Positions 34,817 through 42,985 of a stretch of DNA of 64,000 nt are shown here, piece by piece. Numbering within the stretch: the stretch's first letter is position 1; every line of letters begins with the position of its first letter. Source of the DNA: an uncultured Candidatus Saccharibacteria bacterium (lineage in GTDB: Bacteria > Patescibacteriota > Saccharimonadia > Saccharimonadales > HK-STAS-PATE-42); NCBI GenBank assembly GCA_937871805.1, contig CALMQB010000002.1:372001-436000 (forward strand), given 5' to 3'. The position numbers and the translations under genes were made by a program. The notes beneath the pieces were generated by a model that saw nothing but the letters and a program-made list of their open reading frames with translations, ran no database searches and was not told where the DNA came from.

Positions 34817-35482
34817 CTAATATTCTTCGGGAACTGGAGCATCATCTGGCTCTCTTAGTGTCATCGAAATTCCCCTACTCCCACCATAATTTGGAGACTT
34901 GCAGAATATTGTGACGGTCGGACCTTCTGAAAATTCCCCTAGGCCATGAAAATAATCCTTAGGAGGCATAGTGTAGCTAGATCCTCGAGAAAGCTCTTGC
35001 CTTCTAGGTTTTGGTAAAACGACAACTGGTTTTAATGCTAATACTGTTTCATTTTCTCCGGTGGTCTCGTTAACTCGACCCTCATACCCGACAAGCCCCT
35101 CTCCATAGGGTGCGGGCGTTGGAAAATCGATGAATCTGCCATAATCAAGGTTCGTCAAGCCACCTTGAGCCACACCAGAATAAAAATCAAACCCGTGGGA
35201 ATGGAGATCTTCTCTTATTTTTACTCCTGGTGGAAAAAAGTTTGCTCGCACAACCCCAGTTTGAGGGCTGAGCGCTCCAAGATCTTGTTCTGAGAGATAT
35301 ACAACGTGAAAGCCTAGTGGGTGCACCTTAGCTCCGAAGCCTAGTTGATGCGCCATTTCGGGAATCTGCTTATGGGGATCTTGAAGGTCTAAGCCCCACT
35401 GAAAGAACCTTTCGAAGTCTTCCCGTAACTCTGCCGTTCCTTCTCCATACTTCGGTGGGAGGTTTTTCTTGATGCTAAACAT
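34817..35482 (-). CDS. Hypothetical protein, possible cupin fold, 221 residues
   Basis: Not recognised. 'REDLHSHGFDFYSGVAQGG' places His-x-His and a Gly-rich strand as in cupin motif 1. Later 'MPPKDYFHGLGEFSEGPTV' gives the downstream His of motif 2, followed by 'TIFCKSP'. So a small-molecule dioxygenase or metal-binding cupin is possible. No signal peptide. It is convergent with the APH gene (2-base gap) and lies just downstream of a tRNA gene. GC-richer than its neighbours and free of motif copies. Confidence 0.5.
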   Translation of the reverse strand: MFSIKKNLPPKYGEGTAELREDFERFFQWGLDLQDPHKQIPEMAHQLGFGAKVHPLGFHVVYLSEQDLGALSPQTGVVRANFFPPGVKIREDLHSHGFDFYSGVAQGGLTNLDYGRFIDFPTPAPYGEGLVGYEGRVNETTGENETVLALKPVVVLPKPRRQELSRGSSYTMPPKDYFHGLGEFSEGPTVTIFCKSPNYGGSRGISMTLREPDDAPVPEEY

Positions 35483-35500
35483 TAAAAAAATAATTTCTAG

Positions 35501-35576
35501 TGGTGGGGGCGGTAGGATTTGAACCTACGACCAATCAGTTATGAGCCGACTGCTCTAACCCCTGAGCTACGCCCCC
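35501..35576 (-). tRNA. tRNA with CAT anticodon (elongator Met or Ile2)
   Basis: The minus strand folds as acceptor GGGGGCG/CGCCCCC, D arm GCTCAGGGGTTAGAGC, anticodon loop CTCATAA (CAT), T arm GTAGGTTCAAATCCTAC and encoded CCA. All acceptor pairs are intact, unlike the tRNA at 27334, so it is not the initiator. Met versus lysidine-modified Ile2 cannot be decided by eye. Confidence 0.92.
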
Positions 35577-35663
35577 TCACCACCTGTTTAGACATTATAG
35601 CGTATTTTATCCTTTTTTAGATAAAGCTTCAGTTTAAGGCTGTATATTAAACATAGTTTTGGT

Positions 35664-35669
35664 TAAACT
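35664..35669 (+). promoter_or_regulatory. Motif-derived -10 before the membrane HExxH gene
   Basis: TAAACT inside a motif copy, 8 bases before the ATG at 35678. An alternative -10, TATATT, lies near 35642. Confidence 0.35.
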
Positions 35670-35677
35670 TAAACTCA

Positions 35678-36688
35678 ATGCAAAATTCGCAAAATACGAG
35701 ATCTAAATTCAGAATTCTTTCAACGCTATTTTTATGGGTCACATTTTTTGGATTGTTAGCAGTTGGTTTTTGGGGCTGGAACAATAAATGGGAAATCCAT
35801 GATAGATGGTCTGCCAGGAATTACGAGGCCACTACCGATTCGAGTAGAGTTTTAAAAAACTTAAACTTAACCAGCAAAGGTGAGCTAGTCTATAAGGCGA
35901 GTAAAACAGAAGTTGACGGAAAAGGTAAATTTAAAACACTTTGCCCGGTAGAAAGATATGAGCAAGCCAGTGTTTTAGGTTGCTACACTCAGCGTAAAAT
36001 CTACGTTTTAAAGGTTGATGAACCAAAGCTTAGCGGAGTAGAAGAAGTTACGGCAGCACACGAGTTATTACATGCTAAGTTTGAAAGAATGGACGAAGAT
36101 CAAAAAGTTAAACTTAAGTCACTTTTAGGAGCTTTGGAGTCAGAGATTACTGATCCTGAGACACTAAGTTTAGTGGCGAGCTATAAAACAGAAATTGGTG
36201 ACGGTAGAGACTTAGATAATGAAAAGTTTGCAATTTTTGGAACACAACTTGCTGATGTTGGGCCGGAGCTAGAAGAAGTCTACTCTGAATATTTCAAAAA
36301 CAGAACTCAGATTGTAGAGTTTTATAAAAAATACAACGGAGAATTTAAGGCGGTGGAAGCTCAAGTTGTAGGCTTTGATAAGCAGTTAGAAGATTTGAAG
36401 GCACAAAAAGATAAGCTAGAAAATGATCTTAAGGTTTTAAATGAAGATTTGGAATTTAGACAAGGCAAGATTGAAGAGCTTCAAAATAGCGACGGCAGGG
36501 AGGAATATGCTTCCGAAGTAAAGCGCTACAACAACGAAGTTGGAGCCTACAATATTAAAGTTGAGCAAATCAAAACGATCATTGCTGAATACAACCAAAT
36601 TGTAGAACTGCGCAATACCGTTGCCCTAAGTGCCAAGGACCTGCAGGATAAGCTGGACGCTAACGTCGAAGAAAAAAACGTCGATTAA
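35678..36688 (+). CDS. Membrane-anchored HExxH protein with coiled coil
   Basis: This 336-residue protein has one N-terminal membrane anchor (about residues 13-33) and an external domain with 'VTAAHELLHAKFERM' (HExxH at residues 128-132), the zinc site of many metallopeptidases. Two cysteines flank a short segment ('TLCP', 'LGCYTQ'), possibly a disulfide made with help of VKOR. Residues about 205-330 form a long charged coiled coil. No exact family is recognised. It could trim surface proteins or wall peptides. Three motif copies lie in or just before it. Confidence 0.7.
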   Translation: MQNSQNTRSKFRILSTLFLWVTFFGLLAVGFWGWNNKWEIHDRWSARNYEATTDSSRVLKNLNLTSKGELVYKASKTEVDGKGKFKTLCPVERYEQASVLGCYTQRKIYVLKVDEPKLSGVEEVTAAHELLHAKFERMDEDQKVKLKSLLGALESEITDPETLSLVASYKTEIGDGRDLDNEKFAIFGTQLADVGPELEEVYSEYFKNRTQIVEFYKKYNGEFKAVEAQVVGFDKQLEDLKAQKDKLENDLKVLNEDLEFRQGKIEELQNSDGREEYASEVKRYNNEVGAYNIKVEQIKTIIAEYNQIVELRNTVALSAKDLQDKLDANVEEKNVD

Positions 36689-36690
36689 GC

Positions 36691-36984
36691 TTAATCTCCC
36701 TCGTAAGGATGACTTCCTCTTGGGGTCATCTCTCCTATACTTTCCCTTAAGAAACTCCTAGCCCCCCCCGCCGTGAGACCGGGCACCTCATCACTGCCTG
36801 CTGCAAGTTTAGCGACCTCCCTGGCTACGTGTACCGCAGACTCCAAGCCTCCCTTGGCCTGCATTTCTGGAAGCGGAGGTTTGCAGTTATTTGATTCGTA
36901 GACCATACCTATATGACCATGCAGAACTGCTCTGACAGAGTCTCCAGTAGGCCCTGAGTCTACTCTTTTTGCTAGTGTTTCCAT
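36691..36984 (-). CDS. Hypothetical protein, 97 residues
   Basis: Not recognised. A soluble Ala/Gly/Glu-rich protein with one amphipathic helical stretch ('ESAVHVAREVAKLAAG'). It ends 2 bases from the convergent HExxH gene. It has no motif copies and is GC-richer than its neighbours, like the other scattered unknowns. Confidence 0.55.
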   Translation of the reverse strand: METLAKRVDSGPTGDSVRAVLHGHIGMVYESNNCKPPLPEMQAKGGLESAVHVAREVAKLAAGSDEVPGLTAGGARSFLRESIGEMTPRGSHPYEGD

Positions 36985-37016
36985 AATTATTTTTTAATTT
37001 ATTTTATTTTCTATGC

Positions 37017-37123
37017 AAAAAACCTCCCGGCTGGGAGGTTTAAGTTTAGTTTTTGAAATACCTTGCCTCAGCCGTTATTGAACGTCTGTAATCACCAGAA
37101 TATTTTTAAAACTAAGCTGCATA
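37017..37123 (-). ncRNA. Candidate small RNA with own promoter and terminator
   Basis: On the minus strand TTGACT (37153-37158), exactly 17 bases, TATTAT (37130-37135) predict a start near 37123. About 80-100 bases later the hairpin AACCTCCCAG/CCGGGAGGTT (37021-37040) is followed by TTTTTT, a strong terminator. The only frame in between is 15 codons (ATG at 37120-37122). So this is either a roughly 105-base small RNA or a mini-peptide mRNA. No known RNA family is recognised. Confidence 0.5.
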
Positions 37124-37259
37124 CCTTGCATAATACACTTCGCTTAAACTTAAGTCAAGCTTTTTTGAGCCCAACTGTTGATTGCTAAAAGCTCCCCTGT
37201 TATAATAATTACTTGAAAGAATAAACATTAAGGTCTACGGATCAAAAAGGAATTATAAT

Positions 37260-37667
37260 ATGCCAATCATCCAATCAGCAAAAAAACGAGCTAGACAAGC
37301 CAAAGTTCGTGAAGCTAGAAATAAGGTTACAAAAAAGAATATGCGTTCTGCTATTAAAGAGCTTATGGTAGACGCTAAAGATGGCGGGAAAAATGCTGCC
37401 GAACTCTTCAAGAAAGTTCAATCAACAATTGATACTGCAGTAAAAAAGAATTTGATCCATAAAAATGCGGCGGCAAGAAAAAAGAGCAGATTGAATGCAG
37501 ATCTTAAGAAGCTTAAGATTAACCCACAAGGGTCGAAATCTGCAAAGGAGAAAGCTGCTCCAAAAGTAGACAGTAAGCCTACGGCGAAAACTACTGCAAA
37601 GACCCCTGCTAAGAAAAAGGCTGCTCCAAAGAAAGCTCCTAGTAAAAAACCTACAGCCAAAAAGTAA
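37260..37667 (+). CDS. rpsT: 30S ribosomal protein S20 with long basic tail
   Basis: The first about 88 of 135 residues are S20: 'MPIIQSAKKRARQAKVREARN', 'KNMRSAIKELM', 'IHKNAAARKKSRL'. S20 binds 16S rRNA early in 30S assembly. The last 45 residues are a Lys/Ala/Pro/Thr repeat ('KTPAKKKAAPKKAPSKK'), resembling histone H1 tails and absent from standard S20 (about 87 residues). TGT-TATAAT lies at 37197-37204 and AAGGA about 10 bases before the ATG. Confidence 0.93.
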   Translation: MPIIQSAKKRARQAKVREARNKVTKKNMRSAIKELMVDAKDGGKNAAELFKKVQSTIDTAVKKNLIHKNAAARKKSRLNADLKKLKINPQGSKSAKEKAAPKVDSKPTAKTTAKTPAKKKAAPKKAPSKKPTAKK

Positions 37668-37704
37668 TTTTAGGTTTTAGGGCCAAGCTTTAATTAAATT
37701 TAAA

Positions 37705-38238
37705 GTGATCAGAATTGGAACCCTCACTGCAGAGAATAAAGTTGAAGTGGCCAAAGACGTAGTTAACCGCCTCTTGCCGGGATATGCAGCCATTCATAGT
37801 TTAAAAAATGCATTAGCAGAGGGAAAGGGAGACTGTTTTGCAAGAATGAAACTAGGAGGTACAACACTCAGAGTTCTGAACTTGGATCAGATCTGGTGGC
37901 ATGGAATTGTTGCGGGTAATGCACACGGGCTTATTGTAATCCCTTCACTTTTGATGGTGATAGACAGGATGATGGAGGAAGTTTCAATCGACAGAACTAA
38001 AAGTCCCTATGTTAACGAAGTGTCCTGTGGTGACAGAACAAAAGTCGTAGCTCAGAGAATGATGTCTGATGTAGCTCTGGCAAGTTTTTTTGGTGGTGAG
38101 CAGGCCGAACAAAGACCAACCGAATTACAGTTTGGTGGATGGGAGATTTATTCCGCAATCCCGTCAACAGAGATATCTTATCCAGCATCAGTGATGGCAG
38201 TAGTCCAAGGAGCGCTGGGTGAATTAGGTTGTAGATAG
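37705..38238 (+). CDS. Hypothetical protein, 177 residues (GTG start)
   Basis: Not recognised. 'GKGDCFARMKLGG' near residue 41 and a later 'GNAHGLIVIP' put a Cys and a His in an order seen in papain-like and transglutaminase-like folds, but an Asp/Asn partner is not obvious, so no enzyme call is made. No membrane segment. The start is a GTG, 37 bases after rpsT; no ribosome-binding site is seen. No motif copies. Confidence 0.5.
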   Translation: MIRIGTLTAENKVEVAKDVVNRLLPGYAAIHSLKNALAEGKGDCFARMKLGGTTLRVLNLDQIWWHGIVAGNAHGLIVIPSLLMVIDRMMEEVSIDRTKSPYVNEVSCGDRTKVVAQRMMSDVALASFFGGEQAEQRPTELQFGGWEIYSAIPSTEISYPASVMAVVQGALGELGCR

Positions 38239-38240
38239 TG

Positions 38241-38447
38241 CTAATCGACTGTTCCTGGAAAGTCTACTGCGAGACCGTTAAAGTAGGCACATATCTTGCC
38301 TAGAATGATGCGCAGAACTAATTTATCTTCTGTTATGGGTAGCCCAACAAGCAGTTGATAGAGCTCTGGATCAGTAATTCTGATACAGTATTTTTGAGTT
38401 TTAGTTAGATTTAATCTTATAGCATCCCCCCACTTTGGTGCGACCAA
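38241..38447 (-). CDS. Possible small protein overlapping the end of the ABC exporter gene, 68 residues
   Basis: Not recognised. The ATG at 38445-38447 lies inside the last 31 bases of the ABC exporter gene in a different frame, so it would be translated by coupling. The sequence ('ITDPELYQLLVGLPITEDK') looks protein-like, but the frame could also be chance. It ends 2 bases from the convergent unknown gene. Confidence 0.35.
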   Translation of the reverse strand: MVAPKWGDAIRLNLTKTQKYCIRITDPELYQLLVGLPITEDKLVLRIILGKICAYFNGLAVDFPGTVD

Positions 38448-40282
38448 AGCTTTTGGTAAAGTGGTGAGCTGGAAAGCAACTCGCGGTGAGAACCAGAATC
38501 TACAACTCGTCCCTTTTCGATGACTAGAATGCGATCCATGTTTTGAATGGTTGAAAGGCGGTGCGCAACAACAACTGTTGTGCGGCCTTTAATAAGTTTT
38601 TGGAGTGACTTTTGAATATACTTTTCTGACTCAGAATCTAAAGCGCTGGTAGCCTCATCTAGTAATAGAATTGGAGCATCCTTGAGGATTGCCCTAGCGA
38701 TTGCAACACGTTGGCGTTGACCTCCGCTCAACTTCACGCCTCTCTCGCCAACAAGGGTGTCATAGCCTTTTGGTAAATCATTAATAAACTCATCGGCAAA
38801 GGCCTGATGGGCGGCGGATTCAATTTGTTTTTTGGTTGCTTTTGGTTTTGAGTAACCAATATTTTCGAGAATGGAGCGGTGGAATAGTGCTGGATCTTGT
38901 GGAACGTAAGCAATCTGTTGACGGAGCTTAGATTGAATTACATCTTTAATATTGATGCCATCTATTTTAACTTCCCCAGAGTCCACATCGTAAAACCTTA
39001 AGATTAATTTTAGCAAGGTAGATTTTCCTCCTCCACTTGGGCCAACCAAGCCTATCTTTTCACCAGGTTGAATAATTAAGTTTAAGTTTTTGAAGAGATG
39101 TTGCTCAGGCTTATCCTTTTTTCTTTTTTCGGAGCTTGCAGCCTCTTCGTCCTCAATACTTTCTGAAGAGTCTGAATACTTAAAACTAGCATTATTAAAT
39201 TCAATCAAACCTTGATTAATTTTGAGATTAGTTGGGATTTTAGGGTCTTGTATTTCTGGCTTCTGCATCATAATCTCGGCCATTTCGTAAGTTTCGGAAT
39301 ATATGTCTTGCAGTCTTAGCTTAGTTTCAGCAAGACGACTAATGTTATTTACGAGTGAACTTGAATAGCTAGTAGTGATTAGAACTGTGGCAAGCTCAAT
39401 TGAGCCGTTAATATATAAAATTGCAGCAAAAACTAGTGACATCAAGATGAACAGATTAGCCAAAAATGTAGAAACTCTTGAAGTTACATTACCAAAAATA
39501 TTGCTTTTGACTAACGCCTTGCGCATATCCTCTAGTGGAGCCTTGAGTTTGGAGAGCTCTCTACGTTCAGCGCCCTCAGCCTTAACAGTATTCATAGAAA
39601 TGATTGAGTCAGAGAATTTTCCCCTGAACTTTGTGGCAAGTTTCTGAGATTTTTTAGATAGGATTTTTCGCTTTTTCTTGGTTGTAAAAACCAATAGGCC
39701 ATAGAAGAAGATAATTAGAAAGAATGGGATAGAAAGAAGAAGACTCTTAATCATGACATAAGCAAGCATGAATAGTCCCGTGATAACTGTTGGGATAACT
39801 TGAAACTGATAGGCCCTCTGAACGCCTTGAAATCCAATAGCGTAGCGCTCTATTTTAGAAACTAGACCTCCGGAAAAATTGTTAGCGTAAAATGAGCTGG
39901 ACTGCAAAGAAAGTATCCTGTGGGACTCTTGAAAAAGTTCAACTTGAATCCCTTTCGAGACTTTTAACGCAATTAGATCCGAGATCGCAATGAGAAACTG
40001 AGCTGCTGCGTATAAAAATGCCAAGAGGAGCAGAACTCCAGCCATTCCAGAGACATTGGCATACCCACCTTGAATTATTCTCTGCACAAAGCCTGAATAG
40101 ACAATTGGAATCAGATTGGAGCTAAGGATACTCCCAATCAAAAAAGAAATCACCCCAAAATAGCTAATCTTGTGATCTCGCATTTTCTGGAGATACTTAA
40201 GTTTAATAAACTTTTCAGCATCCAGATTTTTAGACTTATTCAAATCTTCTGTTTTGCCTTTTTTGGAATTTGACTTGAGCAT
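38417..40282 (-). CDS. ABC exporter (membrane domain fused to ATPase)
   Basis: This 621-residue half-transporter has a six-helix membrane domain (about residues 35-330) and an ATPase domain with Walker A 'GPSGGGKSTL', Q-loop 'YVPQDPALF', signature 'LSGGQRQR', Walker B 'ILLLDEA' and H-loop 'VAHRLSTI'. It is of the MsbA/MDR type exporting lipids, peptides or drugs and should work as a dimer. An insert of charged residues ('IEDEEAASSEKRKKDKPEQ') sits before Walker A. TAAACT of a motif copy lies 7 bases before the ATG. Confidence 0.95.
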   Translation of the reverse strand: MLKSNSKKGKTEDLNKSKNLDAEKFIKLKYLQKMRDHKISYFGVISFLIGSILSSNLIPIVYSGFVQRIIQGGYANVSGMAGVLLLLAFLYAAAQFLIAISDLIALKVSKGIQVELFQESHRILSLQSSSFYANNFSGGLVSKIERYAIGFQGVQRAYQFQVIPTVITGLFMLAYVMIKSLLLSIPFFLIIFFYGLLVFTTKKKRKILSKKSQKLATKFRGKFSDSIISMNTVKAEGAERRELSKLKAPLEDMRKALVKSNIFGNVTSRVSTFLANLFILMSLVFAAILYINGSIELATVLITTSYSSSLVNNISRLAETKLRLQDIYSETYEMAEIMMQKPEIQDPKIPTNLKINQGLIEFNNASFKYSDSSESIEDEEAASSEKRKKDKPEQHLFKNLNLIIQPGEKIGLVGPSGGGKSTLLKLILRFYDVDSGEVKIDGINIKDVIQSKLRQQIAYVPQDPALFHRSILENIGYSKPKATKKQIESAAHQAFADEFINDLPKGYDTLVGERGVKLSGGQRQRVAIARAILKDAPILLLDEATSALDSESEKYIQKSLQKLIKGRTTVVVAHRLSTIQNMDRILVIEKGRVVDSGSHRELLSSSPLYQKLWSHQSGGML

Positions 40283-40370
40283 GAGCTTAAGTTTAGCCTG
40301 TTTGACATTACTTGAATAGTCTTGTTTTAAAATTTTATTTTTGCTATAATGTAATTTAGTGGAAGAAGAT

Positions 40371-40403
40371 AAAAGAGGTTTCGGAATTCCGAAACCTCTT
40401 TTT
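40371..40403. terminator. Strong bidirectional terminator
   Basis: AAGAGGTTTCGG and CCGAAACCTCTT form a near-perfect palindrome (40373-40400) with A- and T-runs on either side. It follows the DUF4234 gene on the minus strand and lies 20 bases after a TGC-TATAAT promoter on the plus strand. Confidence 0.85.
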
Positions 40404-40428
40404 GATTCAAACTTTTTAGAGTTAGAGT

Positions 40429-40752
40429 TTAAACTGCCTTAACCTTAGCCGAAGCTCTAGCCATTTGGTTGAACTCAATTTGTAAAACAGCTTGCCCAAC
40501 AAGGCTTGTTAGAAACAGAAGGACAAAAGTTAGACCAGCAGAATATTTGCCGCCAGTTACCTTTTCTACTCCTTCACCATATTTATACAACCACCAGATA
40601 TTTCCGACTGGAACGATTAACCACCAGGCACTAGGGATTTCTGCACCCTGGGAGTTGAGTTCACCTTTGACCTTTACTTGCCAAACGATGGCATAAACTC
40701 CGAAGGTAACGATTGATAAAACAACTGCTTTCCAAATTTCTCTATAGGTCAT
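40429..40752 (-). CDS. DUF4234 membrane protein
   Basis: This 107-residue protein has about three hydrophobic segments and the pattern 'VVLSIVTFGVYAIVWQ...' at the start and 'WWLIVPVGNIWWLYKYGEGVEK', as in DUF4234. Function unknown in the family. The gene has extended -10 TGC-TATAAT on the minus strand near 40788 and a strong terminator after it, so it is a single unit. Confidence 0.8.
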   Translation of the reverse strand: MTYREIWKAVVLSIVTFGVYAIVWQVKVKGELNSQGAEIPSAWWLIVPVGNIWWLYKYGEGVEKVTGGKYSAGLTFVLLFLTSLVGQAVLQIEFNQMARASAKVKAV

Positions 40753-40783
40753 AATTATTTAATTAAGTTTAACTTAAGTGTAA

Positions 40784-41719
40784 TTATAGCATAGAGATTT
40801 TAAGTAGGGCAACATCCAGCATAGGCCAAGGCTCGGTCTTATTCACGGTTTTTAAAGATAAATCAAGCCAGCTTAAAGTTTCAACAGCTTTGGAAAGTTT
40901 TTGTTTAGTTAAGTTTAAGCTACTGACTAGTTTTGCCTGCTGAGATGTAACGTACGGATGAAGACCATTTTCAGTTGCAACTTGACTAGGTGTTTTAGAG
41001 TTTTGGATACCAAGAGTTAGGGTAAAAAGAGAATGTGCCTGCGAACAAAGTAAACCGATCGTTCTGTAAGGGTCCTCTTTAAACTGCTGTAGTTCTTTTA
41101 AGGTTTTTTGGAACTTTTTGGAGTCCCCTTTTAAGGCAGACTCTAAAAGATTAAAGGCATTTTGGGTGGAAGACGGGGCGAGGAATATGTCCAAATCTGC
41201 AAGCTTAATTTCTTGCCTTCCGAGCAATGCAAGTTGGTTAAGGCAGATCCAAATTTCTTGCTGGTTAGATTCCGTCCGCTGGAGAAGTTCTTGAATGGTC
41301 TTAGAATATAGATTTAAGTTTAATTTTTTGGCAACGGAAGAGATCCATTTTTTAAGTTCTAATTCGCTGAAGTTTTTAAATTCTGTGAACCCTGAGCTTT
41401 TTGAAATCTTTTTATACTGTGAAGTCCGTTTATCTAAATTGCTAACGAGCAGAACGATGCTTTTGAACTTTGAATCTGGCAATTCTAGGGCAGCAGAAAT
41501 TAGCTCTAAATTGTCTTCTCCGTTGCGGACTATGATAAGTTCTGACTTGGCAAAAAGGCCGTTATTAGAGGCGTCTTCTAGAAATTTCTTTACGCTTAAA
41601 TCTTCAGCAGAAAGAGTGCGCACGGCATATTGACCATCTTTTTTGGTGAACTCTGCCTTGAGCTTGGCGACTTCTAGATTTCTTGCAAAAATATTGGGGC
41701 CGTAAAAAATTTTAAGCAT
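40784..41719 (-). CDS. holA: DNA polymerase III subunit delta
   Basis: This 311-residue protein is the clamp-loader delta subunit, which opens the sliding clamp. It starts 'MLKIFYGPNIFARN' (the degenerate P-loop region), has the middle lid 'LLVSNLDKRTSQYKKI' and 'LNQLALLG' helices, and a C-terminal collar ending 'ALLKISML'. Length and order fit HolA. TATACT lies 11 bases before the ATG. It is followed upstream on the same strand by mutM, polA and others, but intergenic gaps suggest separate transcripts. Confidence 0.88.
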   Translation of the reverse strand: MLKIFYGPNIFARNLEVAKLKAEFTKKDGQYAVRTLSAEDLSVKKFLEDASNNGLFAKSELIIVRNGEDNLELISAALELPDSKFKSIVLLVSNLDKRTSQYKKISKSSGFTEFKNFSELELKKWISSVAKKLNLNLYSKTIQELLQRTESNQQEIWICLNQLALLGRQEIKLADLDIFLAPSSTQNAFNLLESALKGDSKKFQKTLKELQQFKEDPYRTIGLLCSQAHSLFTLTLGIQNSKTPSQVATENGLHPYVTSQQAKLVSSLNLTKQKLSKAVETLSWLDLSLKTVNKTEPWPMLDVALLKISML

Positions 41720-41760
41720 AGTTAGGATTAAGTATAGACTATTTTTACTGGAAGCCTGAA

Positions 41761-42651
41761 TTAAGGTTTCAACTTTTGACAGCTTGGGCAGAGTCGTGTT
41801 CCACGCCCAGCGGCTACTGTACGGATTATTTCCGTTGTGCAGTGTTCACATGGTTGACCTTCTTTTTTATAGACTTTAGCAAACGTTAAATAAGAGCCAG
41901 TTTTTCCATCAACCTTAATGTAATTAGCGGAAGAAGATCCGCCCTGCTTAATGCTTAAAATTAAAACTTTTTGAAGTTCTTCAAATAGTGACTTAAGTTT
42001 AAGTTCTGAGATATCAGAGATTTTAGTCTGAGGATGAATTTTTGCAGACCATAAAGATTCATCTGCGTAAATATTACCGACTCCAGCAATAATATGCTGG
42101 TCTAAAAGCTTAGCTTTAACTTGACCATTAGGATGTTTAAAAAGTGCTTGCTTGAAATCTTTAAATCTAATCTCTAGCGGTTCTGGGCCAAGTGACGCAA
42201 TAAATTTATGTAGGTGGCGATCTTCGGTTGGGACGAGTTCTACCCAACCGAACTTACGAACATCATTAAAGAAAAGTTCGGAATTATCGTTAAGCTTAAA
42301 GTGGATTCTGGTCGTTTTGTCTGGCAGTTTGGAGATTAACGAATCATTCGGGTGGCCAGCTCCATATTGAGTTTTGGATGATTTGTAAACTAGCTGTCCA
42401 GTCATCTTTAAATGAATAAGTAGCGAATGTGGTGCCTGAGATTCGGAATCTTTGGGAACTAAGTTTATGATGATCAGCTTCCCTCGCCTCTCCGCAGAAA
42501 TAGCCTTAGAGCCAATAATTTCTTTTTGGAATATTTCTGGTGGAGTTTTGATAGTTTTTGGCCAATCAAAATCAAAGCTCTTAATAGTGTGGCCAACAAG
42601 ATGTTTATTAAGCCCACGCACAACGGTCTCTACTTCAGGAAGTTCTGGCAT
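41761..42651 (-). CDS. mutM: Formamidopyrimidine-DNA glycosylase (Fpg/MutM)
   Basis: This 296-residue enzyme removes oxidised purines such as 8-oxoguanine and cuts the DNA strand. The catalytic N-terminus 'MPELPEVETVVRGL' uses Pro2 as nucleophile and Glu3. 'LLDQHIIAGVGNIYADE' is the helix-two-turn-helix. The C-terminal zinc finger 'CEHCTTEI..LCPSC' is complete. TGT-TAAACT of a motif copy ends 6 bases before the ATG, predicting a leaderless mRNA. Confidence 0.97.
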   Translation of the reverse strand: MPELPEVETVVRGLNKHLVGHTIKSFDFDWPKTIKTPPEIFQKEIIGSKAISAERRGKLIIINLVPKDSESQAPHSLLIHLKMTGQLVYKSSKTQYGAGHPNDSLISKLPDKTTRIHFKLNDNSELFFNDVRKFGWVELVPTEDRHLHKFIASLGPEPLEIRFKDFKQALFKHPNGQVKAKLLDQHIIAGVGNIYADESLWSAKIHPQTKISDISELKLKSLFEELQKVLILSIKQGGSSSANYIKVDGKTGSYLTFAKVYKKEGQPCEHCTTEIIRTVAAGRGTRLCPSCQKLKP

Positions 42652-42685
42652 GACTTAAGTTTAACAAAAGTTGCATAGTTGCTAG

Positions 42686-42949
42686 CTATACTTCATGAAA
42701 AGGGACACCCTGAGCCCTAAATGCTGCGACAAAACTCAAACCGTAAACCATAGACTCTATTTCGAGATTTATATCTAGTGGGTGATCTGGCTCTCCACGA
42801 GTACAGAGAGTTCTAAAAACGCAGGCCCCATCTGAATCTACCAGGTACACTGCAGCAGGACCAAGTGCGTCGACAGTCTGCAGGCCCGGATGTTTAGAGC
42901 ACTCAAAAGTAAGGTTAAGGGTGTCTGGAGATTCATTTGAATTTGACAT
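42686..42949 (-). CDS. Hypothetical protein, 87 residues
   Basis: Not recognised. A soluble protein with three cysteines and mixed strands and helices ('AVYLVDSDGACVFRTLC'). It is GC-richer than mutM and has no motif copy. It lies downstream (same strand) of a small gene that contains a stop codon. Confidence 0.55.
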   Translation of the reverse strand: MSNSNESPDTLNLTFECSKHPGLQTVDALGPAAVYLVDSDGACVFRTLCTRGEPDHPLDINLEIESMVYGLSFVAAFRAQGVPFHEV

Positions 42950-42985
42950 AGCTTTAATAAACTATTAGTTGATTTTAATGATCTT

